Assembly (NCBI RefSeq): GCF_017614955.1
Contig: NZ_WVUH01000021.1
Location: 1 to 35,429, forward strand
Origin: Micromonospora echinofusca
Lineage (GTDB): Bacteria; Actinomycetota; Actinomycetes; Mycobacteriales; Micromonosporaceae
DNA length: 35,429 nucleotides
Direction: 5' to 3'
The notes below the pieces were generated by a model. It saw nothing but the letters and a program-made list of their open reading frames with translations, was not told the DNA's origin and searched no databases. Made by a program: the position numbers and the translations under genes. Of the stretch, positions 21,301-33,631 are shown one piece after another. Position 1 is the first letter of the stretch; every line of letters begins with the position of its first letter.

Positions 21301-24300
21301 GTCCGCCCCGCCAGGCCACCCCGGTGGCCGGGACCGCCCCGTCCTCCCCGGTGCGCCCGGTCGCCGGGGCCGCGCCGGTGAGCCCGGACAGCTCCCGGCG
21401 GACAGCCGCCACCCGCGCCGTCAGATCGTCCACACTGGACGAATCCATCGCCCGTACCAGCAGGTCGGGCCGCTCGTCGGCGAGGGCGGCGGCCAGCCCG
21501 GCCAGGACCCCCTGCGCCGGGCGGGGCCGTTCGGCCGCCGCACCGGTGACCTGCACGTCCTCGGTGACCACCAGCAGCCGTCCCGGCCCACCGTCCCGCC
21601 CGGCGGGCAGGGTGCCGGACCCGCGCCCGGCGGGAAGATCGTCCAGCATCGCGTGGAAGGCGTGCACCAGGCCGGACACGACGGTGTCGAGCGTGTCCAC
21701 GTCCGGTGGGTCGACCGGGGTGCCGGCGAGGAACACGACCACGCCCCGGCCGTCCGGGGACGTACCGCCGACCGGACCGGCGCGGTCGACCGTCACGCCC
21801 CGCGCCGCCAGGTCAGCGGCGAGCCGGTCCCCGAGCGGACTCCCGGCCGCCCCCGGACCGCACAGCCGGACCCGTCCGGGCAGCGGACCCGTCGGCGGGG
21901 GTGTCTCCCGCCAGCCGACCCGGTGCAGGAGTGCCCCGTCACCGTCCGCCCCGGTCCCCACCGGACCGGCCGACCCCGGTGGCCGGTACGCCCGCCGTTC
22001 GAACGGGTAGGTCGGCACGGCGACCCGCCGACGTCCGGCGTACAGCGTCGACCGGTCCAGCGGGCCGCCCCGCGCCCAGAGCCGCCCCACCGCCGCCAAC
22101 AGGTCACCGACCCCGGTCAACCCGGCCGGGTCCGGGGACCGGTCCAGCACGGCCAGCACGTGGACCGGACCGCCGCCGTCCGCCGCCCGGGTCGCCGTCG
22201 CGCCGAGCGGACCGGCCGGGCCGAGTTCGACGAAGGTGTCGTACCCGTCGTCCCGCAACCGGCGCAGCGCCGCCGGCAGGGTCGGGGTGTCCGCCGGCCC
22301 GGTCGTCCCGTTCCGTCCGGCGGGCGCGGTCGGCGCCGGTACCCCGGCAGCGGCGGCGACCGCGCGCCGGACCGCCTCGGCGACGTCGAGTGTCCCGGCG
22401 GCGGCGGCTGCGGCGAACTCGCCCGTCCCGTCCCCCAGTACCGCGTCGGCGGGCATCCCCCAGGCGGTGAGCTGCCGGGCCACCGCGAACCCCACCGCGA
22501 CGTGCACCGCCGCCGCGACCGTCCGGGCGTCCCGGGTCCGGTCCGGGTCCACCGGCTCCGCCGGGCCGTCGCCGCCATCCGGTGCCGGCCCCGACCCGTC
22601 CAGACACCAGGACAGCAGCGGACGCCCGGCCACCGGACCGGCGGCGCCGGCCCCGACGAGGGCCGCCCGGAACACCGGCAGCCGGTCGTGCAGCTCCCGC
22701 ACGACCCCGGCCGGGGGCACCGGTGCGTCCGCTCCCGGGAAGAGGAACACGGTACGGGGCCGGCGGGTGACCGGCCCGGCCGTGCTTCCGTCCGGTTGGT
22801 CGGCTGCGGCGTCCAGTGGGCCGTCAGCTGCGGCGTCCAGCCGGTCGGCCAGCTCACCGGTGGTGGTGGCGACCACCGCCAGCCGGTACGGGCCGTCGTC
22901 GCGGGCCGTACCCGCACTGGCGCACACCTCGGCCGGATCGAGGTGCGGGTGGGTACGCAGGTATCCGGCGAGGTCGCGGGCGGCCCGGCGCAGCGCGGTC
23001 GGGGTGTGCGCGGAGAGCGTCACCAGGTGGGCGCCGGCTTCCCCGCCCGACGGTGCGGGTACGGGCGGGACGGGCGGCGCCTCGCGCAGGATGGCGTGCG
23101 CGTTCGTACCGCCGAACCCGAACGCGTTCACCCCGGCGGTCAGCGGCGCGGGGCCGGTCCACTCCCGGGTACCGGTGACCACCGCGAAACCCGCCGCGCC
23201 GAGATCGAACCGGGTGGGCGGTCGCACGTGGTGCAGGGACGCCGGCAACCGCCGGTGGTGCAGCGCGAGCACCACCTTCACCAGCGACGGCATCCCGGCG
23301 GCGTTGAGCAGGTGACCCAGGTTGGTCTTGACCGACCCGAGCCAGCGCGGCGTCCCGTCGGCCCGGGGCCCGAACGCGTGCGCCAGGGAGCGCACCTCCA
23401 CCGGATCACCGAGCGCGGTACCGGTGCCGTGCGCCTCCACGTAGCTGACCCGGTCCGGGTCGATCCCCGCCTCCCGGTACGCCCGCTCGATCACCTCGCC
23501 CTGCCGGTGCGGGTTCGGGGCGAGCAGGCTCAGGGACCGGCCGTCGTTGCCGACCGCCGTCCCGGCGACCAGGGCGAGTACCCGGTCCCCGGCGGCGTCG
23601 GCGTCACCGGGCCGGCACAGCACGAGGGCGGCGCCCCCCTCACCGGGGACGAAACCGTCGGCGTCCGCGTCGAAGGCCCGGCAGCGTCCGGTGGGGGAGA
23701 GCGCCTCGGCGGCGCCGAGCAGCCGGTACGCCGTCGGGGTGAGGTTCACGTTGACCCCGCCCACCACCGCGATGTCGCACTCGCCGCCGGCCAGGCTGCG
23801 CACGGCGAGGTGCAGTGCGACGAGCGCCGACGAGCAGGCGGTGTCCACCGCCACCGCCGGCCCGGTCAGGTCCAGCAGGTGCGCCAGCCGGGCCGCCACC
23901 AGGTTGCGCAGGTTCCCGACCAGCGCCGCCGCCGAGGTCACCGGCCCACTGTCGGCCAGCAGTTCGGGATAGCCGCTCTCGCCGACGGCGGCGAAGACGC
24001 CGACCCGGCGCCCCTGCCGGCGCGGACCGGCGTACCCGGCGCGTTCCAGCGCCTCGTACCCGATCTCCAGGAACAGCCGGGCCTGCGGGTCCGTGTACCG
24101 GGCCTCCTCCTCCGTGAACCCGAAGAACCCGGCGTCGAAGAGCATCGGGTCGTCCAGGTGGCCACCCCAGCGGGTGGTGTCCGCCGGGGTGACCCGCCGG
24201 TGGGCGGGGAGCGGGCCGACCGCGTCCCCGCCCTCGACCAGCCGCTGCCAGAACTGCTCGGGGCTGTCCGCGCCGGGGAACCGGCAGGCCATCCCGATCA

Positions 24301-26347
24301 CCGCCATGGGGCCCGCCGGCCCGGTGGCGGGTACCGGTCCGGCAGCGGCGGACCCGGGCACGGGTGCCGTGCCGACTGCGACCGGTGGCGTGCCGACAGC
24401 CGCCGGTGGCGTGGCCGCGCGGGCGAGCAGCCGGTCGGTCAACGCCGCCACCGTCGGGCAGTCCCGCAGGTCCGCCGGGTCGAGCGGGGTACCGAGGGCG
24501 TCCTCCAGGCCGGCCAGCACCTCCATCGCCCGCAGCGACGAACCGCCGATGGCCAGGAACCGGTCGTGCGCGTCGATCGTGTCGGCCGGCCGGTCCAGCA
24601 CCCGGGCCCACACCTGCCGGACCAGTCGTTCGACCTCGTTGCGGGGCATCCGGGACACGGCGGCGGTGGGCCGGCCCGGCCCGCCCGGTGGACACCAGCG
24701 CCGTTCCCGGTCGGCGAAGTCACCGGCCAGGTACCGGTCCCGCATCCGGCGCCGTCGCAGCTTGCCGCTGGTGGTCCGGGCGAACGCCCCCGGTGGCAAC
24801 GGCAGCACCCGCACCCCGTCGTGCCCGGACGCCTCCGCCACCCGGGCCCGCACCACGTCGAGCACCCCGGCCGCGTCGGCACCGGGTCGGGCCCACGACA
24901 CGAACACCACGATCCGTTCGCCACCGCCGTCCGGGTCGGTGCAGCCGACCACCACCGCCGGACCGGCCGGCAGGCCCGGCGTGGCGGCGACCACCCCCTC
25001 CAGGTCGGGGGCGTGGAAGGTCCGGCCGTTGACGAAGACCACGTCCTTGGCCCGGCCGGTGACACAGAGCCGCCCACCGCGCAGGAAACCCAGGTCGCCG
25101 GTACGCAGCCAACCGTCCACGAAGGTCTCCCGGCTGGCCTGCGGCGCCCCGTGGTACCCACGGGCCACGTTCGGTCCGCGTACCTCGATCAGCCCCACCC
25201 GGTCCTCGCCCACCGGCCGCCCCCGGTCGTCGACGATCCGCAGCGCACAGCCGGCCACCGGGTGGCCCAGGTCCATCAGTTCCACCGCGTGCGGTCCCGG
25301 TTCGGTCGGTACCGCCCGACCCCGGCTCAACGCGGCCCGGTCCAGCACCAGCGGGACCGCCACCTCCCCGGCCGGCGGGAACGTCACCGCGAGGGTCGCC
25401 TCCGCCAGGCCGTACACCGGCTGCGGCGCGGCCGGGTCGAGACCGGCCGGGCGGGTGTGGGCCAGGAAGGCCCGCCACACCGCCGCCGAGACGGGTTCCG
25501 CGCCCACCGCGACGAACCGGACACTACTCAGGTCCAGGGCGGTGAGGGTGTCCGCCGGTACCCGCCGGACCGCCAGCGCCAGCGCGAAGTTCGCCGCCGA
25601 CAGCAGGGTCGCCCGGTGCCGGTGGGCGGTGGTGAACCACAGCGCGGGCCGCTTGGCGAACGCCAGCGGGGGGATCCGTACCTGCTTCATCCCCACCGCG
25701 AGGGGCGTCAGGTGGGTGCCGATCAACCCCATGTCGTGGAAGTACGGCATCCAGGTGACCAGCACGTCGTCCGGTCGTGCGCCGCTGGCCAGCCGGGCCT
25801 GCTCCAGATTGGCCCGCACGTTGGCGTGGGTCAGCTCCACACCCCGGGGTGCCCCGGTGCTGCCGGAGGAGAACTGGAGGAACGCCACGTCGTCCGGCCG
25901 CGCCCCGGGCAGGCGGGCCGGTGGCCGGCCGGTACGCAGCACGGACAGCCGCAGGACCGGACCGGGCAACCCGTCGGCCACCCCGGAGGTGGCGTCGTCG
26001 GTCGCCACCACCGACCCGGTGAGCAGGTCGCGTACCGCCCGTACCCGGGCCGGCTCGGATGGCAGCGGGACCGGCACCAGCCCGGCGGCGAGTGCCCCCC
26101 AGAACAGCGGCTGGAAGTCGTCCCCGGCGTCGGCGAGCAGCAGGACCGGCGTACCCGGGGCCACCCCGGCGGCCCGGAACCCGCCGGCCACCCGCAGCGA
26201 CTCGTCCCGCAGCTCACGGTGGGTGACCGTGCGTTCGCTGCCGTCCTCCCGCACGTGCACGACGACCTGCTCCGGCGTCACCTCGGCGGCGTCGAGGAGA
26301 ACGTCGAGCAGTGACCGGCCGTCGCCGGATCCGGGCAGGTTCCGCAC
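14207..26347 (-). CDS. Hybrid FAAL/PKS/NRPS megasynthase with dead AT and AAR-like terminal reductase
   Basis: A single 4046-residue synthase. Order: fatty acyl-AMP ligase (about 15-545, FSSGSTGAPRG, PYFHDMGLIG); ACP (Ser604 in GGSSL); KS (about 680-1110; Cys838 in DTACSSA, His973, His1012); AT remnant (about 1195-1455); KR (about 1715-1910; GGTGGVG, Tyr1864 in GDYAAGN, no LDD motif); ACP (Ser2012); condensation domain (HHAAGDG from His2230); adenylation domain (about 2560-3050; FTSGSTGRPKG, NLYGPTE); PCP (Ser3111 in GGDSI); second condensation domain (HHLIGDG from His3308); reductase-like C-terminus (about 3670-4046; GLGSIGS, Cys3981). The AT is not catalytic: GHSxG is GDGTG at 1305-1309 and about 100 residues are missing. 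The terminal domain resembles acyl-ACP reductase. It probably loads a fatty acid, adds one ketide and one amino acid, and releases an aldehyde. Starts at GTG 26347, the first start after an in-frame TAG at 26357-26359. Confidence 0.95.
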   Translation of the reverse strand: MRNLPGSGDGRSLLDVLLDAAEVTPEQVVVHVREDGSERTVTHRELRDESLRVAGGFRAAGVAPGTPVLLLADAGDDFQPLFWGALAAGLVPVPLPSEPARVRAVRDLLTGSVVATDDATSGVADGLPGPVLRLSVLRTGRPPARLPGARPDDVAFLQFSSGSTGAPRGVELTHANVRANLEQARLASGARPDDVLVTWMPYFHDMGLIGTHLTPLAVGMKQVRIPPLAFAKRPALWFTTAHRHRATLLSAANFALALAVRRVPADTLTALDLSSVRFVAVGAEPVSAAVWRAFLAHTRPAGLDPAAPQPVYGLAEATLAVTFPPAGEVAVPLVLDRAALSRGRAVPTEPGPHAVELMDLGHPVAGCALRIVDDRGRPVGEDRVGLIEVRGPNVARGYHGAPQASRETFVDGWLRTGDLGFLRGGRLCVTGRAKDVVFVNGRTFHAPDLEGVVAATPGLPAGPAVVVGCTDPDGGGERIVVFVSWARPGADAAGVLDVVRARVAEASGHDGVRVLPLPPGAFARTTSGKLRRRRMRDRYLAGDFADRERRWCPPGGPGRPTAAVSRMPRNEVERLVRQVWARVLDRPADTIDAHDRFLAIGGSSLRAMEVLAGLEDALGTPLDPADLRDCPTVAALTDRLLARAATPPAAVGTPPVAVGTAPVPGSAAAGPVPATGPAGPMAVIGMACRFPGADSPEQFWQRLVEGGDAVGPLPAHRRVTPADTTRWGGHLDDPMLFDAGFFGFTEEEARYTDPQARLFLEIGYEALERAGYAGPRRQGRRVGVFAAVGESGYPELLADSGPVTSAAALVGNLRNLVAARLAHLLDLTGPAVAVDTACSSALVALHLAVRSLAGGECDIAVVGGVNVNLTPTAYRLLGAAEALSPTGRCRAFDADADGFVPGEGGAALVLCRPGDADAAGDRVLALVAGTAVGNDGRSLSLLAPNPHRQGEVIERAYREAGIDPDRVSYVEAHGTGTALGDPVEVRSLAHAFGPRADGTPRWLGSVKTNLGHLLNAAGMPSLVKVVLALHHRRLPASLHHVRPPTRFDLGAAGFAVVTGTREWTGPAPLTAGVNAFGFGGTNAHAILREAPPVPPVPAPSGGEAGAHLVTLSAHTPTALRRAARDLAGYLRTHPHLDPAEVCASAGTARDDGPYRLAVVATTTGELADRLDAAADGPLDAAADQPDGSTAGPVTRRPRTVFLFPGADAPVPPAGVVRELHDRLPVFRAALVGAGAAGPVAGRPLLSWCLDGSGPAPDGGDGPAEPVDPDRTRDARTVAAAVHVAVGFAVARQLTAWGMPADAVLGDGTGEFAAAAAAGTLDVAEAVRRAVAAAAGVPAPTAPAGRNGTTGPADTPTLPAALRRLRDDGYDTFVELGPAGPLGATATRAADGGGPVHVLAVLDRSPDPAGLTGVGDLLAAVGRLWARGGPLDRSTLYAGRRRVAVPTYPFERRAYRPPGSAGPVGTGADGDGALLHRVGWRETPPPTGPLPGRVRLCGPGAAGSPLGDRLAADLAARGVTVDRAGPVGGTSPDGRGVVVFLAGTPVDPPDVDTLDTVVSGLVHAFHAMLDDLPAGRGSGTLPAGRDGGPGRLLVVTEDVQVTGAAAERPRPAQGVLAGLAAALADERPDLLVRAMDSSSVDDLTARVAAVRRELSGLTGAAPATGRTGEDGAVPATGVAWRGGRRLVRVLTGVAAAPQPAPVDPSAPAVTGDGPGDGGGGVHVILGGTGGVGAALARTLARRGRPTLLLAGRSAQAPTALLAELTAAGATVTYHRCDVTVPTDLDALLTGPRRLDTVFHAAGTLRVGTLRAKSPADVLAVLAPKVRGSYLLAEALRRHGHHGTAVVGFSSVSAVLPGRATAIGDYAAGNAFLDAFAAAQRAAGRPFQAVGFAAITGTGMAARAGGPAGTVGDGALDVDGALRGLALARQVDAAHLVVADLRPRPSEGTGAATTDRSPAAGPSAVHARPGGTGAPPAELAELAELLRRLVAEPLHRRPEEIADDVSFLALGLDSLAAVDLVKRLEDELGRELPVTLFFEYTTVADLAGHLAATAGAAAPAPTATPTAAGPGPSTVPGDAGFPSTAPGDAGFPSAAPADAGFPLTPVQRAFHVNEQLHPTVASYAFVRHTITGPLDTDLLGRALARLETRHAMLRVRFTAGATATAPRQVVLPPTVPAPDRPCWYREEPLTGTLAAREEQLCNTPVDLTRDPPLRAVLVREGPGRAHLVLVLHHAAGDGFSLNLVSEELWAGYTALARGRTPEPAPPVADFAGYVAGTGAPTGQDLTYWRDTLGGAGWTLRLPFDGDPDAAPAPPYSTHSAHLEPELVAALRARAARAGVSLFHLLLAGYVRCLARWSGQRQVPVNVARAGREARLPGIDRIVGPFADTLPLLADVDPDEPVERLADRLRIAWTAAQRHGSVSGLDLARLLGPTGGGPRTASPAGFSFARFPVRHDPDCPVTVAATAAGTASAATRLSLLCWESGPTLRFSWNFPVRLFDRATVARLAAEHRRELVDLARPAPDGDPGPVDPTPGSPAVGAGTGPAGDDDVSARIRAVCRRTPEAVAVHDGTAALTYRALDRAADRVAALLATYGAGPGGMVGLLTAPGPGTVVGVVGILRAGAAWVPLDAAHPPARLRDQLTRTGAGLVLHDDDCAAVAGQLGADARLVRLGPVRSAHPDEPAVRSGPVGRTPAPQDPAYVIFTSGSTGRPKGVPVTHRSMLNYLDWAIGAFGYRPGDRLAQTASICFDASVRQLLAPLLVGATVVTFTRDLLRDPAALLTRLERDRVTVWSSVPTLWERILRAAEERATRDGVPPDLTSLRWVHVGGEELSPVPVRRWYDLFGSGCRITNLYGPTEATINATWHLIDRRPDDGVRRLPIGRPVGGAVVRVVDDEGRDCPPGVAGELYLGGVGLTAGYLGEPELTDAAFVLRDGERFYRSGDRGRVTPDGELEFLGRLDDQVKIHGHRVEPGEIEAVLRRYPAVAAAVVLHRADPHPRLHAFVCPVPGAAPTVAELRTHLRASLPEHLVPARIHLVASLPLTTVGKVDRDRLLALTGRGLAAEGSDSPVRTATATDNGTCTGTVERLAGIWRDLLDLPAVGPDDDFFALGGDSILVLEVFARLRESFPAAPGPTLIYRHRTLAGLAAALDAAARDEAAPAARDDAPGAAADAVPGPVPDPSGPFPVTATQRGFLLADAVSPGAGTAWLARLRLHGPVRRDVFQRAVDVLVARHQMLRVVFPAGARPPVQQELPASMRLPVGYEVLSSPAELAARVAEERSRRFEPWAWPLLRVRLLALAPDEHVLLVHAHHLIGDGYSVALLGRELLAVYHRLAGGGSDGLPALPTNFRDYVELVNRRAAAAPDPAVRAWWAERFDRPYRPPVLRADPRSGWTAGAPGADRSAPAPSAPVCGVTLDAPVVTGLRRLAAGAATTVAATVLTGYHRALARFTGQDDLVVGLAVTGRDHPLPDLHRVFGPCAAMLPLRLHGTAAFPDQLAHVAAELAGARQHDHPPSVAAAVTGVGRDGAPAGAQFFFSFLDFDALGSPAAPPAADPPGPDTLTLSWADDDTDLAPPPIGTDLFLTARPVAGGLRITIRGATGAVHPADLGRLADRLRDDLTTAATATARPRPTRGAGPDGSADTTATPVAAGAAAPVAAQGEPAGVPDVRHATPLTAAIVGYLPPPAQLAAIAGLPAASLPREHLRELLFPDGRARLLEELTTPLGTSGFVCLPRFSDELVGARETLAAETAGAVDLAAGLGARCVSLAGMIPAHTGYGTGVLRHTRTGVAVTTGHAVTVVSVVLTTEAALAATGQTLAGRTLAVVGLGSIGSSSLALLLARTPRPPARLVLCDIPAAAPRLTTHAARLRADGFTGTVEVCRSTPGVPDEVYTADVIIGATSAAGQPIDVDRLRPGTVVVDDSFPHALDPVRAAARMHRDGDVLVVGGGLLHLGRTGRTVPADLPPVAVAGHAAGAGLPGTIASCQLESLLRAATPHLPLVHGPVDLATATGYAQALTGAGITAAPLHLLRQPVAPDPARWPVPGAGVPR
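20051..20140. repeat. Three 30-base tandem repeats in the ACP-C linker
   Basis: Units at 20051-20080, 20081-20110 and 20111-20140, the last two differing at only two positions. In the megasynthase they encode a flexible linker of repeated GDAGFPSTAP-like decapeptides between the second ACP and the first condensation domain. Recent slippage in a linker is the simplest explanation. Confidence 0.85.
22000..22765 (-). other. Vestigial acyltransferase domain in the PKS module
   Basis: The segment from VFLFPGAD to the post-AT linker VPTYPFERRAY keeps AT-like edges. The nucleophile elbow reads LGDGTGEFAAA, with Gly1307 in place of Ser, and the large subdomain that carries the catalytic His and specificity motif is cut to about 40 residues before VELGPAGPLG. 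It cannot load an extender unit by the known mechanism. Confidence 0.8.
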
Positions 26348-26353
26348 GGCGCC

Positions 26354-26359
26354 ATGCTA
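26354..26359 (-). promoter_or_regulatory. Possible -10 element for a leaderless megasynthase transcript
   Basis: TAGCAT on the minus strand ends six bases before the GTG start, there is no ribosome binding site, and an in-frame stop lies just upstream. This spacing suits transcription starting at the GTG itself. No good -35 box is seen 17 bases upstream. Confidence 0.3.
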
Positions 26360-26431
26360 ATGATCAACCTGGCCCGGCGGCGCCGTCCGGGTGGCGCGAT
26401 CCGGGTGGATGAACGTGTGCTACCCGGGGGC

Positions 26432-26467
26432 GGTCCGTCGGACCGGGAGAACCCGGTCCGACGGACC
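26432..26467. terminator. Perfect 16-bp hairpin terminator after the acyl-CoA carboxylase
   Basis: Arms 26432-26447 and 26452-26467 are exact reverse complements with a four-base AGAA loop, 15 bases past the carboxylase stop on the minus strand. It suggests the carboxylase and the megasynthase are separate transcription units although they are co-directional. Confidence 0.85.
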
Positions 26468-26482
26468 TCGGACGACCCGGGG

Positions 26483-31948
<5,466 letters not shown>

Positions 31949-32063
31949 CCGAACGAACCCTCCTGCCCAGGGCGGCGGCCGGTGGACCGGCGAACTGGGC
32001 GGTTCCTCTTTGCAACGGTGGATGGTGACCGGCTGAGCGTAGTAGATGGCGCCCGGTCTGGGC

Positions 32064-32092
32064 ATAGTGGCTGGTGCCTGATTTGGGTGCAA
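32064..32092 (-). promoter_or_regulatory. Candidate promoter of the acyl-CoA carboxylase
   Basis: On the minus strand TTGCAC (32092-32087) and CACTAT (32069-32064) are separated by 17 bases. This predicts a leader of about 110 bases before the GTG at 31948. The boxes are plausible but not strong. Confidence 0.4.
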
Positions 32093-32361
32093 TGACCGCA
32101 TCGAATGATGAGTCAGTGGCTCCCGTCCTCGATGCCCGGGTACCTCCATCCGGAATAGGGGTGATTAAGGGTCGCCTGGTGGGCGGCGCATTTCCGGTAA
32201 CGGGGCATGGTCGCTCCGACATGGTCGGGGATCTCGGCTTCCATCGATCGGCGCCCAGTTTAGATATCGACGGACAGCGATGCCAAGATGTGTCGCGTGG
32301 CGGGTGGATGCCGAATGCCCCGGCTTCCGCCGCTGAAATGCCACGAAATGGCCGGGCCGTG

Positions 32362-32385
32362 CAGGTGAAAGCGGGAATTCACCTG
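32362..32385. terminator. Small hairpin after arsC
   Basis: CAGGTGAA (32362-32369) and TTCACCTG (32378-32385) form an 8-bp stem with an 8-base loop, 25 bases past the arsC stop on the minus strand. It probably ends the arsenic operon. Confidence 0.5.
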
Positions 32386-32409
32386 AGCACCCCGACCGGA
32401 AGGGCGGGA

Positions 32410-32817
32410 TCAGCCGTTCGGCCGCAACTCGGCGAGGAGCTTCTCGACCCGTGCGCGGATCTCGTCCCGGATCGGGCGCACCGCCTCGACCCCCTTGCCG
32501 GCGGGATCGGTCAGTTTCCAGTCCTCGTACCGTTTGCCGGGAAAGACCGGGCAGGCGTCGCCGCAACCCATGGTGACGATGACGTCGGAGGACTCGGCGG
32601 TCGCGTACTCCAGCAGTTTCGGGGTCTGGTCGGTGATGTCGACGCCGACCTCGGCCATGGCCTCGACGGCCGCCGGGTTGACGGCCCCGGCGGGGGCCGA
32701 ACCGGCGGAGCGGACCTCGACGGTGTCCCCGGCGAGGTGACGCAGCCAGCCGGCGGCCATCTGGGAGCGGCCGGCGTTGTGGACGCAGACGAACAGGACA
32801 CTCGGCTTGTCGGTCAT
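32410..32817 (-). CDS. arsC: Arsenate reductase, LMW-phosphatase fold
   Basis: A 135-residue cytoplasmic arsenate reductase with the low-molecular-weight tyrosine phosphatase fold. The oxyanion loop CVHNAGRS begins at catalytic Cys11 and ends in Arg17-Ser18. Cys85 and Cys89 in MGCGDACP are likely resolving thiols. The DPAGKG segment holds the general-acid Asp. This pattern is common in actinobacterial enzymes, where mycothiol or thioredoxin is the reductant; which applies here is not visible. It reduces As(V) to As(III). The start has AGGAGAGG just upstream. It is the last gene of the arsenic operon, 27 bases after the aquaporin. Confidence 0.93.
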   Translation of the reverse strand: MTDKPSVLFVCVHNAGRSQMAAGWLRHLAGDTVEVRSAGSAPAGAVNPAAVEAMAEVGVDITDQTPKLLEYATAESSDVIVTMGCGDACPVFPGKRYEDWKLTDPAGKGVEAVRPIRDEIRARVEKLLAELRPNG

Positions 32818-32844
32818 CAGATGCCTCTCCTGGCGGTGCGGGGG

Positions 32845-33579
32845 TCAGGCGGACCGGTCGTCGGTCCGGTCGGTGGGCACGGTCACCCGGTCGGCGGCGG
32901 CACCGGCGTCGGGGTAGAGCACGGCGAGCAGGGCCACCCCCACGGCGAGACCGACGAGCTGGGCCAGCACGAACCCGGGTACCGAGGCGGGGGCGATGCC
33001 GGCGAAGGTGTCGGTGAAGGCGCGGCCGACGGTGACCGCGGGGTTGGCGAACGAGGTCGACGAGGTGAACCAGTACGCGGCGCCGATGTAGGCCCCGACG
33101 GCGGCCGGGGCGACCGGGGCGCGACCGGACCGCGCGAGGGCGAAGACCAGCAGGACGAGTCCGCTGGTGGCGACGACCTCGCCGAGCCACAGGTGGCCGG
33201 CGGCGCGCTCCCGGCCGGAGAGGTCGACGGCGGCCAGGTCGAACATCAGGTTCGCCAGTACCGACCCGGCGATCGCGCCCAGCACCTGGACCACCACGTA
33301 ACCGGCGAGTTCCCGGAGGGTGAGGCCGGTGCCCCGACGGCGGCCGAGGAACCAGTCGGCGGCGGAGACGACCGGATTGAAGTGCGCACCGGAGACCGGG
33401 CCGAAGATCAGGATGAGTGCGCCGAGGGCCAGCGCGGTGGCGATCGAGTTCTCCAGCAACTGGAGGCCGACATCGTCGGGGGAGAGGGTGGCGGCCATGA
33501 TTCCGGAACCGACCACGGCGGTGACCAGCAGGGCGGTGCCGGTGAACTCGGCCAGCAGCCGCCGGAGTGCGACGGTCAT
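32845..33579 (-). CDS. MIP-family aquaglyceroporin, likely arsenite channel
   Basis: A 244-residue membrane protein with six predicted helices and the two half-helix loops of aquaporins: SGAHFNPVVS in the first half (NPV in place of NPA) and SFANPAVTVG in the second. It sits between an ArsR-ArsC fusion and ArsC. The same order of regulator, channel and reductase is known from the Sinorhizobium aqpS operon, where arsenite made by ArsC leaves the cell through the channel down its gradient. No ArsB or Acr3 pump is present in the window. Function as an arsenite exit channel is inferred from this context; water or glycerol transport is possible. The ATG at 33579 has GGAG about 12 bases upstream. 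Confidence 0.9.
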   Translation of the reverse strand: MTVALRRLLAEFTGTALLVTAVVGSGIMAATLSPDDVGLQLLENSIATALALGALILIFGPVSGAHFNPVVSAADWFLGRRRGTGLTLRELAGYVVVQVLGAIAGSVLANLMFDLAAVDLSGRERAAGHLWLGEVVATSGLVLLVFALARSGRAPVAPAAVGAYIGAAYWFTSSTSFANPAVTVGRAFTDTFAGIAPASVPGFVLAQLVGLAVGVALLAVLYPDAGAAADRVTVPTDRTDDRSA

Positions 33580-33631
33580 CAGTTTTCTGTCTCCAGGTCG
33601 GGTTGCCGGCGGGACGCCGGAACGGTGGGGG

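Larger units (their letters stand above)
31949..32409. other. Intergenic region of 461 bases, no gene seen
   Basis: It holds the leader and promoter candidate of the carboxylase and the hairpin after arsC. The part from about 32050 to 32340 is clearly less GC-rich than the surrounding genes, with A/T runs such as AGTTTAGATATCG near 32258. I find no open frame with coding character and no RNA gene that I recognise. Confidence 0.6.

Noticed and set aside
26353..26355. ATG upstream of the megasynthase as its start
   Set aside because: It is eight bases from the GTG and so out of frame with the FAAL domain.
31949..32149. Upstream extension of the carboxylase to 32149
   Set aside because: The added 67 residues are low-quality sequence with no biotin carboxylase similarity, and a ribosome site and promoter-like boxes lie within it.
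31949..32409. tRNA, riboswitch or small gene in the longest intergenic gap
   Set aside because: No cloverleaf, no known aptamer core and no small frame with ribosome site and GC3 bias could be supported.
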